From positions 72,008 to 136,007 of the forward strand of contig CAZWMD010000003.1 in assembly GCA_964634815.1 (NCBI GenBank): a DNA stretch of 64,000 nt. The letters are read 5' to 3'. The translations under genes and the position numbers were made by a program. Every line of letters starts with the position of its first letter. Within the stretch, counting starts at the first letter, position 1. This document shows, piece after piece, positions 52,376 through 61,071 of this stretch. Below the pieces are notes generated by a model. The model saw only the letters and a program-made list of their open reading frames with translations. It searched no databases and was not told where the DNA came from. Source of the stretch: JALZVT01 sp964634815. Its GTDB lineage: Bacteria > Pseudomonadota > Gammaproteobacteria > Pseudomonadales > Azotimanducaceae.

Positions 52376-55033
52376 GTGATCAATCTATTTTTTCCAGCAT
52401 GTTTCAAAAGACTTGGCTGCGCAGCACTCGCTGCGTCAACGTTACTCTCGTCGCTTGCCATTGCCGAGTCACCTGCTGATGCGCGCTACATTGTTCGCTT
52501 CAAGGGCGAGGGCGCGGCAGACCTCAGTACTTTGAGTACCGCAAGCTCACAAGCGACCTCCAAAGCATCCCCCAAAGCAACAAAGGCGTTCATGCAGCGT
52601 GGCGCTGCAATGGTGGCCAGTGAGGGAGGGCGTGTTCGGCTCGAACTGCCTGAGTTCAACGCCATGGCTGTAGAGCTTAGTGAGGAGCAACGCGAAGCGC
52701 TCGCCGGGCATTCAGATGTTGTGGCAATAGAGGTAGATCCGCCACGCTATGCCCTGGCTCAGGAAGTCCCTTTTGGAATTTCATTAGTGCAATCCGATCT
52801 GGTCCCCTACGGACCAGCACCTGGTATCAAGGTGTGTGTGGTTGATAGTGGCTTCGACTTGGGGCACCCCGACTTGCCCACTACGGGGCGGGTTACCGGC
52901 CAGGCCGCACCAGGTGTTGGCAATTGGTTTGAGGATGGCACCGGTCATGGCACCCATGTGGCGGGCAGCATCATGGCGCTGAACAACAACGAAGGTGTTA
53001 TCGGTGCCACAAACGGCGGCGATTATGACGTCCACATTTACAAAGTATTCCCGGACGAAGATGAGCCAGTGAGCTCCTCGGATGTCATCGCTGGCGTTCA
53101 GGCTTGTTTGGATCAGGGTGCACGAGTTGTGAATTTGAGCCTGGGCTGCAGCGGTAACGACTGCTTCAGTGCGTTTGAGCAGCAAGCCTTTGCCAGCTTT
53201 GAGAATCAGGGATTGCTCACGGTGGCAGCGGCAGGCAACGACGGGCAAGACCCGCTGATTGGCACGCAGCCCAGCTATCCGGCGGCCTACGCCAGCGTTG
53301 TGTCTGTTGCAGCAGTGGATGAATCGCTGCGTCATGCTGGCTTTTCTCAGCGTTACCCCGAAGTTGAGCTGGCAGCGCCTGGTGTTGCCGTTAACTCAAC
53401 GGTGCCAAGAGGACAGAGCTTTGGCGCGGAGTTGTCTGTAAATAACGAGGCGTTTGCCAGTAACGTTTTGCAGGATTCAGGATTGGGAAACGTGAGTGCA
53501 CCACTGGTGGACTGCGGAATTGCCGACACCCTGTGCACTAATGTCTCTGGCGCTATCTGTCTTATCGAACGCGGTGTTGTCTTGTTTGTCGACAAGGCCT
53601 TGAACTGTCAGAACGGCGGCGGCATTGGTGCGGTCATCTATAACAATGTCTCAGGTCCGTTCCTCGGTTTGTTGGGTGCCGGCAATGGTGTGACCATTCC
53701 GGTGACGGGAGTGTCCGATACGGCCGGTGCACAGCTTATTGGTCTGCTTGGGCAAACAGCGAATTTATCTGTTGGTCCGCAGGACTATGGATTGCGGACG
53801 GGTACCTCTATGGCCACACCGCATGTTGTGGGCGTGGCGGCGCTGGTCTGGAGCCAAGATCCACAGATGACCAATCTTCAGGTCCGAGCGGCCCTGCAAG
53901 CGGGCGCGCTCGATCTCGGTGAGCCTGGCAGAGACACAAGCTTTGGCTTTGGTCTGGTTCAGGCGGCCGCTTCCGTAGCAGAGCTGCCTGGCGATACAGA
54001 TGGCGATGGGTTGGTTAACACCGCAGATAACTGTCCTATAGAGCCTAACGCAGATCAGACAGACGCTGATGGTGATGGGGCAGGCGATACCTGTGACCTG
54101 GACATCGATGGCGATGGCATGAGCAACGCCTACGAGGAGTTGCATGCATTGAACCCACTGTCTGCGGCGGATGCCCTGGGTGATCAAGACGCTGACGGTT
54201 TCAGTAATCTTGCTGAATTCTATGCGCAGTCGTCGTCGAGCGATTTGGGGTCCACCCCGCTGGGAAATCCCAGTCCTGCGCTGGTTGCTGCTGTCTTGCC
54301 GACATCGCGCTCTGGTCAAGTGGGGGAGCCGGTAACCGCCTTTGCCACATTGATTAACGCGGCGACAACATCGGCAACCAACTGTTCGATTGCACCCTTT
54401 GCACCCCTGGCGTCAAGCTTTGAGTATTTTGCGACTAACCCCTCAACCAACGCCATCGAAGGTAGTGCGAATCATCCAATCAATATTCCAGCCGGTGAGG
54501 CTGCGTCTTTTATCATTCGCATGGAACCGTCCGCTGAATTTTCGGCCCGAGAGATGGCGTTGCGCTTTGGCTGCGAAAACCTTGGGGCGGCAACAGTGAT
54601 TGAAGGCCTCACCACCTTGCTTGTGTCTGCTTCAAGCAATCCGGTACCAGATCTGGTGGCCCTGGCGGCGACACAAAGTCAGGACGGCGTGCTGCGGACC
54701 GAGGCTGGCGGCGCGGGTTCTTTCAGCGTTGCCAGTATCAATCTTGGTGCCGCGAGTACGTTGCAAGTGAGTGCCACGGGAACCAATCCCAATGTGCCCT
54801 TGTCGGTGAGTCTGTGTCCAACCGATGCAACTACCGGCGCCTGCCTGCAGCCGGCGGCACCGGCGCTTGACGTTAATGTCGCTGCCGGCGCCACGCCGAC
54901 CTTCAGTGTGTTTGTGCAGATAGGCGAGATAACTGCCTTTAATCCTGCGGAGTCGCGCTTACAGGTGCAATTCACTGATCCCAGCGGTGAGGTTCGAGGG
55001 GCGACCTCAGTTGCGCTTTTGCGAACCCAATAG
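52376..55033 (+). CDS. Exported subtilisin-like (S8) protease with PA insert, TSP3 repeats and a shared C-terminal module
   Basis: 885 aa from GTG 52376, which has AGCAGGGG 6 nt upstream and gives a clean signal peptide (MINLFFPACFKRLGCAALAAS..., cleavage near AIA-ESPAD). An I9-like propeptide (about 32-120: ARYIVRFKGEGAADLSTL) precedes the S8 domain with triad D157 (VVDSGF), H191 (GTGHGTHVAG) and S478 (GTSMATPH). A PA-type insert lies between His and Ser (about 345-470, with two Cys pairs). Residues about 545-625 are calcium-binding thrombospondin type 3-like repeats (DTDGDGLVNTADNCP, DADGDGAGDTCD). The last ~250 residues (635-885) match the end of the next gene's product. Probably secreted or surface-held. 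Confidence 0.9.
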   Translation: MINLFFPACFKRLGCAALAASTLLSSLAIAESPADARYIVRFKGEGAADLSTLSTASSQATSKASPKATKAFMQRGAAMVASEGGRVRLELPEFNAMAVELSEEQREALAGHSDVVAIEVDPPRYALAQEVPFGISLVQSDLVPYGPAPGIKVCVVDSGFDLGHPDLPTTGRVTGQAAPGVGNWFEDGTGHGTHVAGSIMALNNNEGVIGATNGGDYDVHIYKVFPDEDEPVSSSDVIAGVQACLDQGARVVNLSLGCSGNDCFSAFEQQAFASFENQGLLTVAAAGNDGQDPLIGTQPSYPAAYASVVSVAAVDESLRHAGFSQRYPEVELAAPGVAVNSTVPRGQSFGAELSVNNEAFASNVLQDSGLGNVSAPLVDCGIADTLCTNVSGAICLIERGVVLFVDKALNCQNGGGIGAVIYNNVSGPFLGLLGAGNGVTIPVTGVSDTAGAQLIGLLGQTANLSVGPQDYGLRTGTSMATPHVVGVAALVWSQDPQMTNLQVRAALQAGALDLGEPGRDTSFGFGLVQAAASVAELPGDTDGDGLVNTADNCPIEPNADQTDADGDGAGDTCDLDIDGDGMSNAYEELHALNPLSAADALGDQDADGFSNLAEFYAQSSSSDLGSTPLGNPSPALVAAVLPTSRSGQVGEPVTAFATLINAATTSATNCSIAPFAPLASSFEYFATNPSTNAIEGSANHPINIPAGEAASFIIRMEPSAEFSAREMALRFGCENLGAATVIEGLTTLLVSASSNPVPDLVALAATQSQDGVLRTEAGGAGSFSVASINLGAASTLQVSATGTNPNVPLSVSLCPTDATTGACLQPAAPALDVNVAAGATPTFSVFVQIGEITAFNPAESRLQVQFTDPSGEVRGATSVALLRTQ

Positions 55034-55183
55034 GGCGACTCAAGGTCAGATAAAGTGTGGCAAAAATCTTAACAATCTTTGTAACGTTAATGCCCTAATT
55101 GGATGGTTTGCCTTACATTTTTGTCCCCCATTCGCTGAATATGCAGGCATAATCTGCGCTTTCCATCAGCGGTAGAACTAAGT

Positions 55184-57517
55184 ATGAACTGGACAAAAAC
55201 AGGCCGAGCAACCCTCGCTGGCCTCTGTCTATTGGGGGGTGCTCAGGCACACGCAGTAGGAACTCTTTATGCGGGCTTCGGCGGCACTTCAGATGGTGTG
55301 TCGGTTCGTAGCTCGACGACACTCACAGAGATCGGCAGCTTCGGCATTGGTGGGGGCGAACTTACGGGCATCGAAGCCGGTGAGAGCGGTAATCTGTATG
55401 TCACAGCTGACGACACCATTTCAAATCTGAATCTTGCCGGTGGCGTAAATGCCAGCCTCGAAGTTGCAGGCGCAGAATTTAGTGATGTGGCGTTGTTGGG
55501 CAACGTGGTTTTTGCAACCGCAACTGGTGTGACTCCCGGTATCTCTGCGCGTAATCTCGACACGCTTGTTGAATCAGATTTTTTTGAAACTACCTTTACA
55601 CCCACGTCGATTGAGGATGGTTTTGGCCGTCTTTATGTCACAGCGGGCGATACCCTGTTCATTCTGAACGCCTCGGGCGAAGAATTGGCAAATGCCTCCA
55701 GCGGTACGGCTGGGGTGACTTTTGTAGGATCGGCACTCAGCGGCACGCGACTCTATGCGGCTACTGGTGGCGCACAAAATGGCGTCAGCGTTCGTAACCC
55801 GATCACGCTCGCTGAGATCACCTCCTTCACACTTCCGTTTGCCGTAGAAGGTGTGGTTGCAGGCGATGACGATGATTTATTCATTGTTTCAGGTGCCAAC
55901 GTATTTCATTACTCTACCGACGGTGTTGAACTCGATTCTCAAGTCGATTCGACCACTGGCCGGGCTTTTGCTGACATAGCCTTCATTGCCGACCCACGTA
56001 ATCCAGCGGCAGGTTCTATTTTGGCGATCGATGCCGCAGGCGGAGACAGCGTTTCCATTCGCGACGCAGAGACCTTGACGGGTGCCGGTAGCTTTGACGT
56101 TCTCGCGGCCGCGACAGGAATTACCCTGGGTGGAAGCGACGATGTCTATCTGGCGGCTGGGGATACTCTGCTTCGCTACGGTACTGATGGTGCGTTTATC
56201 GAATCAGTAACTAATGACGGTGCCGTCTATAACGACGTTGCTTTTGTTGATGGTGATCTGATTGTTGCCACCACAGATGGTATTAGTGTTCGCGATCCAG
56301 TGACTTTGGCTGAGACCAGCAGCGCAGATATTGGGTTCACGCCCACCTCGGTTGCTGCTGCTGATGAGGCAGGCGAAGTTTATCTCACGTCCTTGAATAT
56401 GGTGGCTCGTTACACGACAGCGGGTGTTGAGCAAGCAAGCTTCTCCGGTCTGCCCACTTTCACCTTTACAGACGTCGCGCTGGTTAACAGCGTTGTCTAT
56501 GCGACCTACACCTCTGATACCGCAAACGGTATTGCAGTACTTGATCCTGGTTCTTTGGTGCAGTCAGACGTGATCTCATCACCCATCGCGGCGACGGGTA
56601 TTGCGGCCGGCGGCAGCAATGAATACTACATCTCTGGTGATGACACGATCGTTCACTTTGTCCTGGATGAAGTTCTGAGCAGCACAACAGTTGCCGGATC
56701 CGGATTCCCCGACGTTGTGTTCTCGATGGAAGGCGCAACAGCTGCGACTACAGTGGTTGCGGCAACCTTGCCGGGCGTACGCTCTGTGCAAGTCGGCGAC
56801 ACTGCCTCCGCGTTTGCGACCATCATTAACACCGGGCAGGTAACGGCAAGTGACTGCCAGATCTCTCCAGTGACAGTGGTTGCTGCTGACTTCACTTATC
56901 AAACGACAGATCCGGGCACCAATGAACTGGTGGGTACCCAGAATCAGCCTGCAGACATTGCAAGTGCTGGCTCACAGTCGTTCCTGATTACCTTCACGCC
57001 AACTGCTGCGTTCAACGCAACAGACATCGAACTGGCGTTTGAGTGTGCAAACGCTGAAGCCGCTCCCTCGTTCCCCGGGCTGAACACGGTTCTCCTGGTT
57101 GCAGATACAGATCCTGTGCCAGACATTGTGGCTTTGGCTTCAACGCCTACTACCCCTGGCGTGATCGATGTTCCTGGCGTTGGTGGCACGGGCTTCTTTG
57201 CGGTAGCGTCTGTAAACGTTGGTGCTGATGGTGACATTGCGGTGATTGCAGAAATGACCAATGGTGATCCTTCCGTCACCTTGTCAATCTGTGAAACCAA
57301 TCCAATGACGGGTGCTTGTATCAATCCAACCACGCCGACTACGGATCCGGTGAACACATTGATTGCAACCAATGCCACGCCGACCTTTAGCATCTTCGCT
57401 CAGGCGTCAGAAGCGATCGCTCTCGATCCGGCTGGCGTACGTGTTCGTGTGAGCTTCACCGACGCAAGCGACGGCACCATCCGCGGTGCGACAAGCGTAG
57501 CTATTCGCACGCAGTAG
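55184..57517 (+). CDS. Exported six-repeat propeller-like protein with the same C-terminal module
   Basis: 777 aa. Signal peptide MNWTKTGRATLAGLCLLGGAQAHA. Residues about 25-520 consist of six repeats of 77-89 residues, marked by xxVRxxxTLxExxSF-type segments starting at 39, 120, 201, 290, 367 and 450, each followed by YVTAGDTL-like and DVAF-like strands. This pattern suggests a six-bladed beta-propeller, though I recognise no named family. Residues about 522-777 are homologous to the C-terminus of the preceding protease: LPxxRSxQVG, four matching cysteines, NPVPDLVALA/DPVPDIVALA, TGAC, ATPTFSxF, and an RGATSVA...RTQ end. It lies 150 bp after the protease and before a strong terminator. Confidence 0.8.
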   Translation: MNWTKTGRATLAGLCLLGGAQAHAVGTLYAGFGGTSDGVSVRSSTTLTEIGSFGIGGGELTGIEAGESGNLYVTADDTISNLNLAGGVNASLEVAGAEFSDVALLGNVVFATATGVTPGISARNLDTLVESDFFETTFTPTSIEDGFGRLYVTAGDTLFILNASGEELANASSGTAGVTFVGSALSGTRLYAATGGAQNGVSVRNPITLAEITSFTLPFAVEGVVAGDDDDLFIVSGANVFHYSTDGVELDSQVDSTTGRAFADIAFIADPRNPAAGSILAIDAAGGDSVSIRDAETLTGAGSFDVLAAATGITLGGSDDVYLAAGDTLLRYGTDGAFIESVTNDGAVYNDVAFVDGDLIVATTDGISVRDPVTLAETSSADIGFTPTSVAAADEAGEVYLTSLNMVARYTTAGVEQASFSGLPTFTFTDVALVNSVVYATYTSDTANGIAVLDPGSLVQSDVISSPIAATGIAAGGSNEYYISGDDTIVHFVLDEVLSSTTVAGSGFPDVVFSMEGATAATTVVAATLPGVRSVQVGDTASAFATIINTGQVTASDCQISPVTVVAADFTYQTTDPGTNELVGTQNQPADIASAGSQSFLITFTPTAAFNATDIELAFECANAEAAPSFPGLNTVLLVADTDPVPDIVALASTPTTPGVIDVPGVGGTGFFAVASVNVGADGDIAVIAEMTNGDPSVTLSICETNPMTGACINPTTPTTDPVNTLIATNATPTFSIFAQASEAIALDPAGVRVRVSFTDASDGTIRGATSVAIRTQ

Positions 57518-57580
57518 GTTCGCTCCCTGACTAAGCGGTGTTTCAACGCCGCTGAGTCAGCAACAGGAGTGCTCTTTAAG

Positions 57581-57615
57581 AGAGGCAAACGATTCGTCGT
57601 TTGCCTCTTTTTTTT
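57581..57615 (+). terminator. Rho-independent terminator after the propeller-like gene
   Basis: An 11-bp perfect stem GAGGCAAACGA / TCGTTTGCCTC (57582-57592 and 57597-57607), extended by an A-T pair at 57581/57608, closed by the stable tetraloop TTCG and followed by eight T. It is 64 bp after the stop and is the strongest terminator seen in the window. Confidence 0.95.
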
Positions 57616-57691
57616 GTGCGCATTATTTCTGCTTTCTCTTCGGTTCAACCTAATTGCAGTGTTAGTCTTTTAGTCTCTATAAGGAGGGGTT

Positions 57692-60196
57692 ATGAGCGAC
57701 ACTGGGGTGGGTGCCCTAAGCGGTATAAGGGTCCTGGACCTGACGGACGAGCGGGGGATTTATGGCGTCAAGCTGCTGGCAGATCTTGGGGCTGAGGTCA
57801 TTCGCCCTGAACCCCTGGGTGGGGATGCATTGCGTAGCCGGGGGCCAGTCTTACGGGGAGATTCTGCAGACGCCCACCAGCTATCCGAACATCCAACCTC
57901 CCTTTGGTATGCCTATTTCGCATCGAGTCGGAGGTGTGTAGCGCTTGATCTTGAGCAACCCGAAGATTTAGCGGCGTTGCAGACGCTTGTTAATCATGCG
58001 GATATTGTGATCACCTGCAAAAACGCGTTTGCTGTTAACGAGGCGCGTCTTGATAGCCAGCTTGAGAGGCGACCGGAGCTGATTGTTATTGACGTCAGTT
58101 CTTTTGGTGACGCAGGACCCTGGAAGAATTTCCTCGCGCCAGACCTGGTGGCCGGCGCCCTCGGTGGTGCTGTGGCCACAACCGGAGATGTGGATACGCC
58201 GCCGCTCAAGTCCTTTGGTGAATTGAATTTTATGGTTTCCGGCGTGTACGCCGCGATTGCGGCGTTGAGTGCCTGGTTGAATCGGGCCGCGACGGGGGTG
58301 GGGCAGCGCGCTGATGTGTCGGTCCATAGCTCTATTGCCTCCTGTCTTGAGCACGTGCTCATGTGGCATTGGTATCAGAATCAGTTGCCGAGTGCCCAGT
58401 CTTCGGTGTTACCGCGCCAGGGTAGTCTGCATTGGTCGAATGCCTACAAGGTACTGAATGCAGACCAGGGTTCGATCATGGTGACTCCCGCACCGGATTT
58501 TGAAAAACAAATGTTCTGGCTGGTTGAGGAAGATGCTCATCAGGACCTGATTGATCCCAAGTACATGGAGCCTGAGAATCGGCCATTAATGATCAGGCGG
58601 ATGATGGAGGTGCTTGAGGATTGGGTGGCGACCAAAGACGCGGAGGCGTTGTTTTTCAACGCCCAGGAGCGACATGCGCCCTACGGTTGGGTTCTGCCGG
58701 TAGAGAAGCTCGCAGAGAATCCGCAACTTCAGGCCCGCCACTGGTGGGTTGATTATCAGATTGGCTCCCGTCGGGTTAAGGGACCAGGTGCGCCTTACCG
58801 GTTGAGCGATACACCCTGGCGCCTAAACCCAGAGTCAGAAGGCGGTGCTTCCTCGCCACAACGCCTGGCGGTTGAGGACTTGTTGAAAAAAACCGGTTGG
58901 GCAAATTCGCGAGCACCTGGTGCGACTGCCGGTGTCACCGGCAAGCGTCGGCCTCTTGAGGGAATACGGGTACTTGATTTCACCCACGTTCTCGCTGGCC
59001 CATTTGCAACCCGGGTGTTGGCTGATATGGGCGCAGATGTGGTGAAGGTGAATTCAGCCGCTCGCGCCGAGGCGACTAACGATCCCAGTCATCCCTACTA
59101 TTTGATGTGGAATCGCAGCAAGCGAGCATTGGCCCTCAACATGAGTGATCCCGAGGCCCGGCCTATAGCCCGATCTCTTGCGTTGCAGGCCGACGTTGTC
59201 ATAGACAATTTTTCAGTCGGGGTCCTCGATCGATGGGGAATTGGCTATGACAGTGTTTCCCAGGAAAACCCCGGTGTGGTCTATGCCCAGATGTCGGGTA
59301 TGGGTGAAGGCGGGCCCTGGTCAAAATTTGTGACCTATGCGCCAACCATCCATGCGTTGTGTGGCTTAACCCAGCTCACCGGTGTTCCTGGCCGTGAAGA
59401 CATTGGCGTTGGATTCTCCTACAACGATCATCAGGCGGGCCTGCACGGGGCGGTAGCGGTGCTTGCAGCGTTGGCAGCGCGCGAACACACCGGTCGCGGT
59501 CAGCGAGTAGATCTTTCGCAGTTTGAAACCGGGGTGAACTTCCTGGGGCCAGCGATTCTCGATTGGTTTGCCAATGGTGAGGCCGCCAGACCCTGTGGTA
59601 ACGACCTGCCTTATGATGCTGCGGCACCCCATGGGGTTTATCCCTGTCTGAGCGAAGGACTTACTGCTGCTCAATGGTGGGGGCCGGATGCGACGCAAGA
59701 CCTGGCAGGAGAAAAACAACGCTGGGTAGCGATTGCCTGCATGACCGACCCGCAATGGCATGCGCTGGTGGATCTGTTAGGCCGGCCCGACTGGTCGGTG
59801 GGTGAAGAATTTGCCACAGCCACCGGCCGCGTGGCCGGGCGTGCACTGATTGATGCACACCTTGGTACCTGGACTGGAAGTCAGAGCGCTGAGTCTGTCA
59901 TGGCCCTCTGCCAGGCCGCTGGGGTGCCTGCCGGGGTGGTCCAAACCGGGGCTGATCTCATTGAACAAGATCCAATGCTTGCGGCGGCCAACTTCTTTGA
60001 GACCATTGAAGACCCCTATCCCGGGGTAGGTCAGACCTTTGCAGATCATTTACCTATTCATTTCCATGCCACACCCTGCGAGCAATATCAGCGCGTGAGC
60101 GCTGTCGGTGAAGACAATCAGGCAGTATTGGCTGACTGGTTGGGTATGAGTTCTGAAGAAGTGATCGCGGCTGAAAAAGATGGGCGCCTAAGCTGA
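57692..60196 (+). CDS. Double-domain CaiB/BaiF (type III) CoA-transferase
   Basis: 834 aa, made of two CaiB/BaiF domains in tandem (about 8-400 and 415-834; single-domain enzymes are about 400 aa). Both begin with the family opening LSGIRVLDLTDERG / LEGIRVLDFTHVLAGPFATRVLADMGADVVKV. In the first half the aspartate that forms the acyl anhydride in this class is present (D151, in GPWKNFLAPDLVAGALGG). In the second half the aligned residue is Ala (GPWSKFVTYAPTIHALCGL). So one active site per chain is likely. A very strong ribosome site (AAGGAGG) precedes ATG 57692. First gene of an overlapping operon; the CoA acceptor is unknown. Confidence 0.88.
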   Translation: MSDTGVGALSGIRVLDLTDERGIYGVKLLADLGAEVIRPEPLGGDALRSRGPVLRGDSADAHQLSEHPTSLWYAYFASSRRCVALDLEQPEDLAALQTLVNHADIVITCKNAFAVNEARLDSQLERRPELIVIDVSSFGDAGPWKNFLAPDLVAGALGGAVATTGDVDTPPLKSFGELNFMVSGVYAAIAALSAWLNRAATGVGQRADVSVHSSIASCLEHVLMWHWYQNQLPSAQSSVLPRQGSLHWSNAYKVLNADQGSIMVTPAPDFEKQMFWLVEEDAHQDLIDPKYMEPENRPLMIRRMMEVLEDWVATKDAEALFFNAQERHAPYGWVLPVEKLAENPQLQARHWWVDYQIGSRRVKGPGAPYRLSDTPWRLNPESEGGASSPQRLAVEDLLKKTGWANSRAPGATAGVTGKRRPLEGIRVLDFTHVLAGPFATRVLADMGADVVKVNSAARAEATNDPSHPYYLMWNRSKRALALNMSDPEARPIARSLALQADVVIDNFSVGVLDRWGIGYDSVSQENPGVVYAQMSGMGEGGPWSKFVTYAPTIHALCGLTQLTGVPGREDIGVGFSYNDHQAGLHGAVAVLAALAAREHTGRGQRVDLSQFETGVNFLGPAILDWFANGEAARPCGNDLPYDAAAPHGVYPCLSEGLTAAQWWGPDATQDLAGEKQRWVAIACMTDPQWHALVDLLGRPDWSVGEEFATATGRVAGRALIDAHLGTWTGSQSAESVMALCQAAGVPAGVVQTGADLIEQDPMLAAANFFETIEDPYPGVGQTFADHLPIHFHATPCEQYQRVSAVGEDNQAVLADWLGMSSEEVIAAEKDGRLS

Positions 60197-61071
60197 AGTA
60201 CCAACACATCCATCTGACGCCCATGACCGGCGCCTTAGGTGCGCAGGTGCAGGCGCCTGCGCTTTTTACTGAAGACGAACAGCTTGCCAACCTGGCCCTG
60301 GCTGAAATCCGGCAAGCCTGGCTTGACTATCATCTCATTGTGTTCCGTGATCTGTCCCTGGATGCAGCTGCTCTCGCTCGTTTTTGCGCGCAGTTTGGTG
60401 AGCTGGACATCTACCCCTTTATGCAAGCTACGCCAGAGCATCCAAATGTTATCCCGGTGATCAAGGAGGCCGCTGACACCAAGAACTTTGGCGGTGCCTG
60501 GCACACCGACACGTCATACCTTGCCCAACCCCCCAAAGCCACCTGTTTGTACGCTTTAGAGGTGCCGGCAAGCGGAGGCGATACCCTGTTTGCCAATACA
60601 GCAATGGCGTATGACGCCTTGTCGCCGGGTATGCAAAACATTCTGGATGGTCTTGAAGGCTGGTACACACCCTCACTGGTGCATAGCGACCAGGGTCCTT
60701 ATGCAGACGTCAGATCCGATCGGCCGACTGAGGCTTCACCATCGTTCGCATCCAAAGACAGGCTTGTCGATCAACGGGTTCGACACCCCATAGTTCGACG
60801 TCATCCAGAGTCTGGGCGCCAATCAATCTATGCAACACCCCTGCATTGTGAAAGCTTTGTTGATATGACCCGTGAAGAGACCTTGCCGCTTTTAAACTAC
60901 ATTTATGAGTTTGCGACTCGGGATGAATTTCTAACCAGGCTTCAATGGCAGGTGGGAACACTGGCGATCTGGGACAATCGCAGCCTGTTCCATAACGCGC
61001 TGAATGATTACCAGGGGCAACGGCGAGAAATGTATCGGGTCACACTAAAAGGGGACACGCCTCAATTATGA
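60193..61071 (+). CDS. TauD/TfdA-family Fe(II)/2-oxoglutarate dioxygenase, possible CTG start
   Basis: The iron ligands are H104 and D106 (WHTDTSY) and a distal His, H267 (LFHNALNDY), followed by the 2-oxoglutarate-binding Arg (RREMYRVTL); numbering is from CTG 60193. The family hydroxylates taurine, sulfate esters, chlorinated or other acids. The first ATG (60223) would delete the strand HIHLTP that aligns with the conserved N-terminal TauD segment LSITPL. The frame upstream has no ATG, GTG or TTG before a stop at 60172, only CTG 60193, which overlaps the CaiB stop as CTGA. CTG is therefore proposed, but 60223 remains the conservative start. It overlaps the next gene by 4 bp (ATGA). Confidence 0.85.
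   Translation: MKYQHIHLTPMTGALGAQVQAPALFTEDEQLANLALAEIRQAWLDYHLIVFRDLSLDAAALARFCAQFGELDIYPFMQATPEHPNVIPVIKEAADTKNFGGAWHTDTSYLAQPPKATCLYALEVPASGGDTLFANTAMAYDALSPGMQNILDGLEGWYTPSLVHSDQGPYADVRSDRPTEASPSFASKDRLVDQRVRHPIVRRHPESGRQSIYATPLHCESFVDMTREETLPLLNYIYEFATRDEFLTRLQWQVGTLAIWDNRSLFHNALNDYQGQRREMYRVTLKGDTPQL

Noticed and set aside
57581..57615. Hairpin as the end of a small RNA gene
   Set aside because: It is fully explained as a rho-independent terminator just after the propeller-like gene; no separate promoter was seen.
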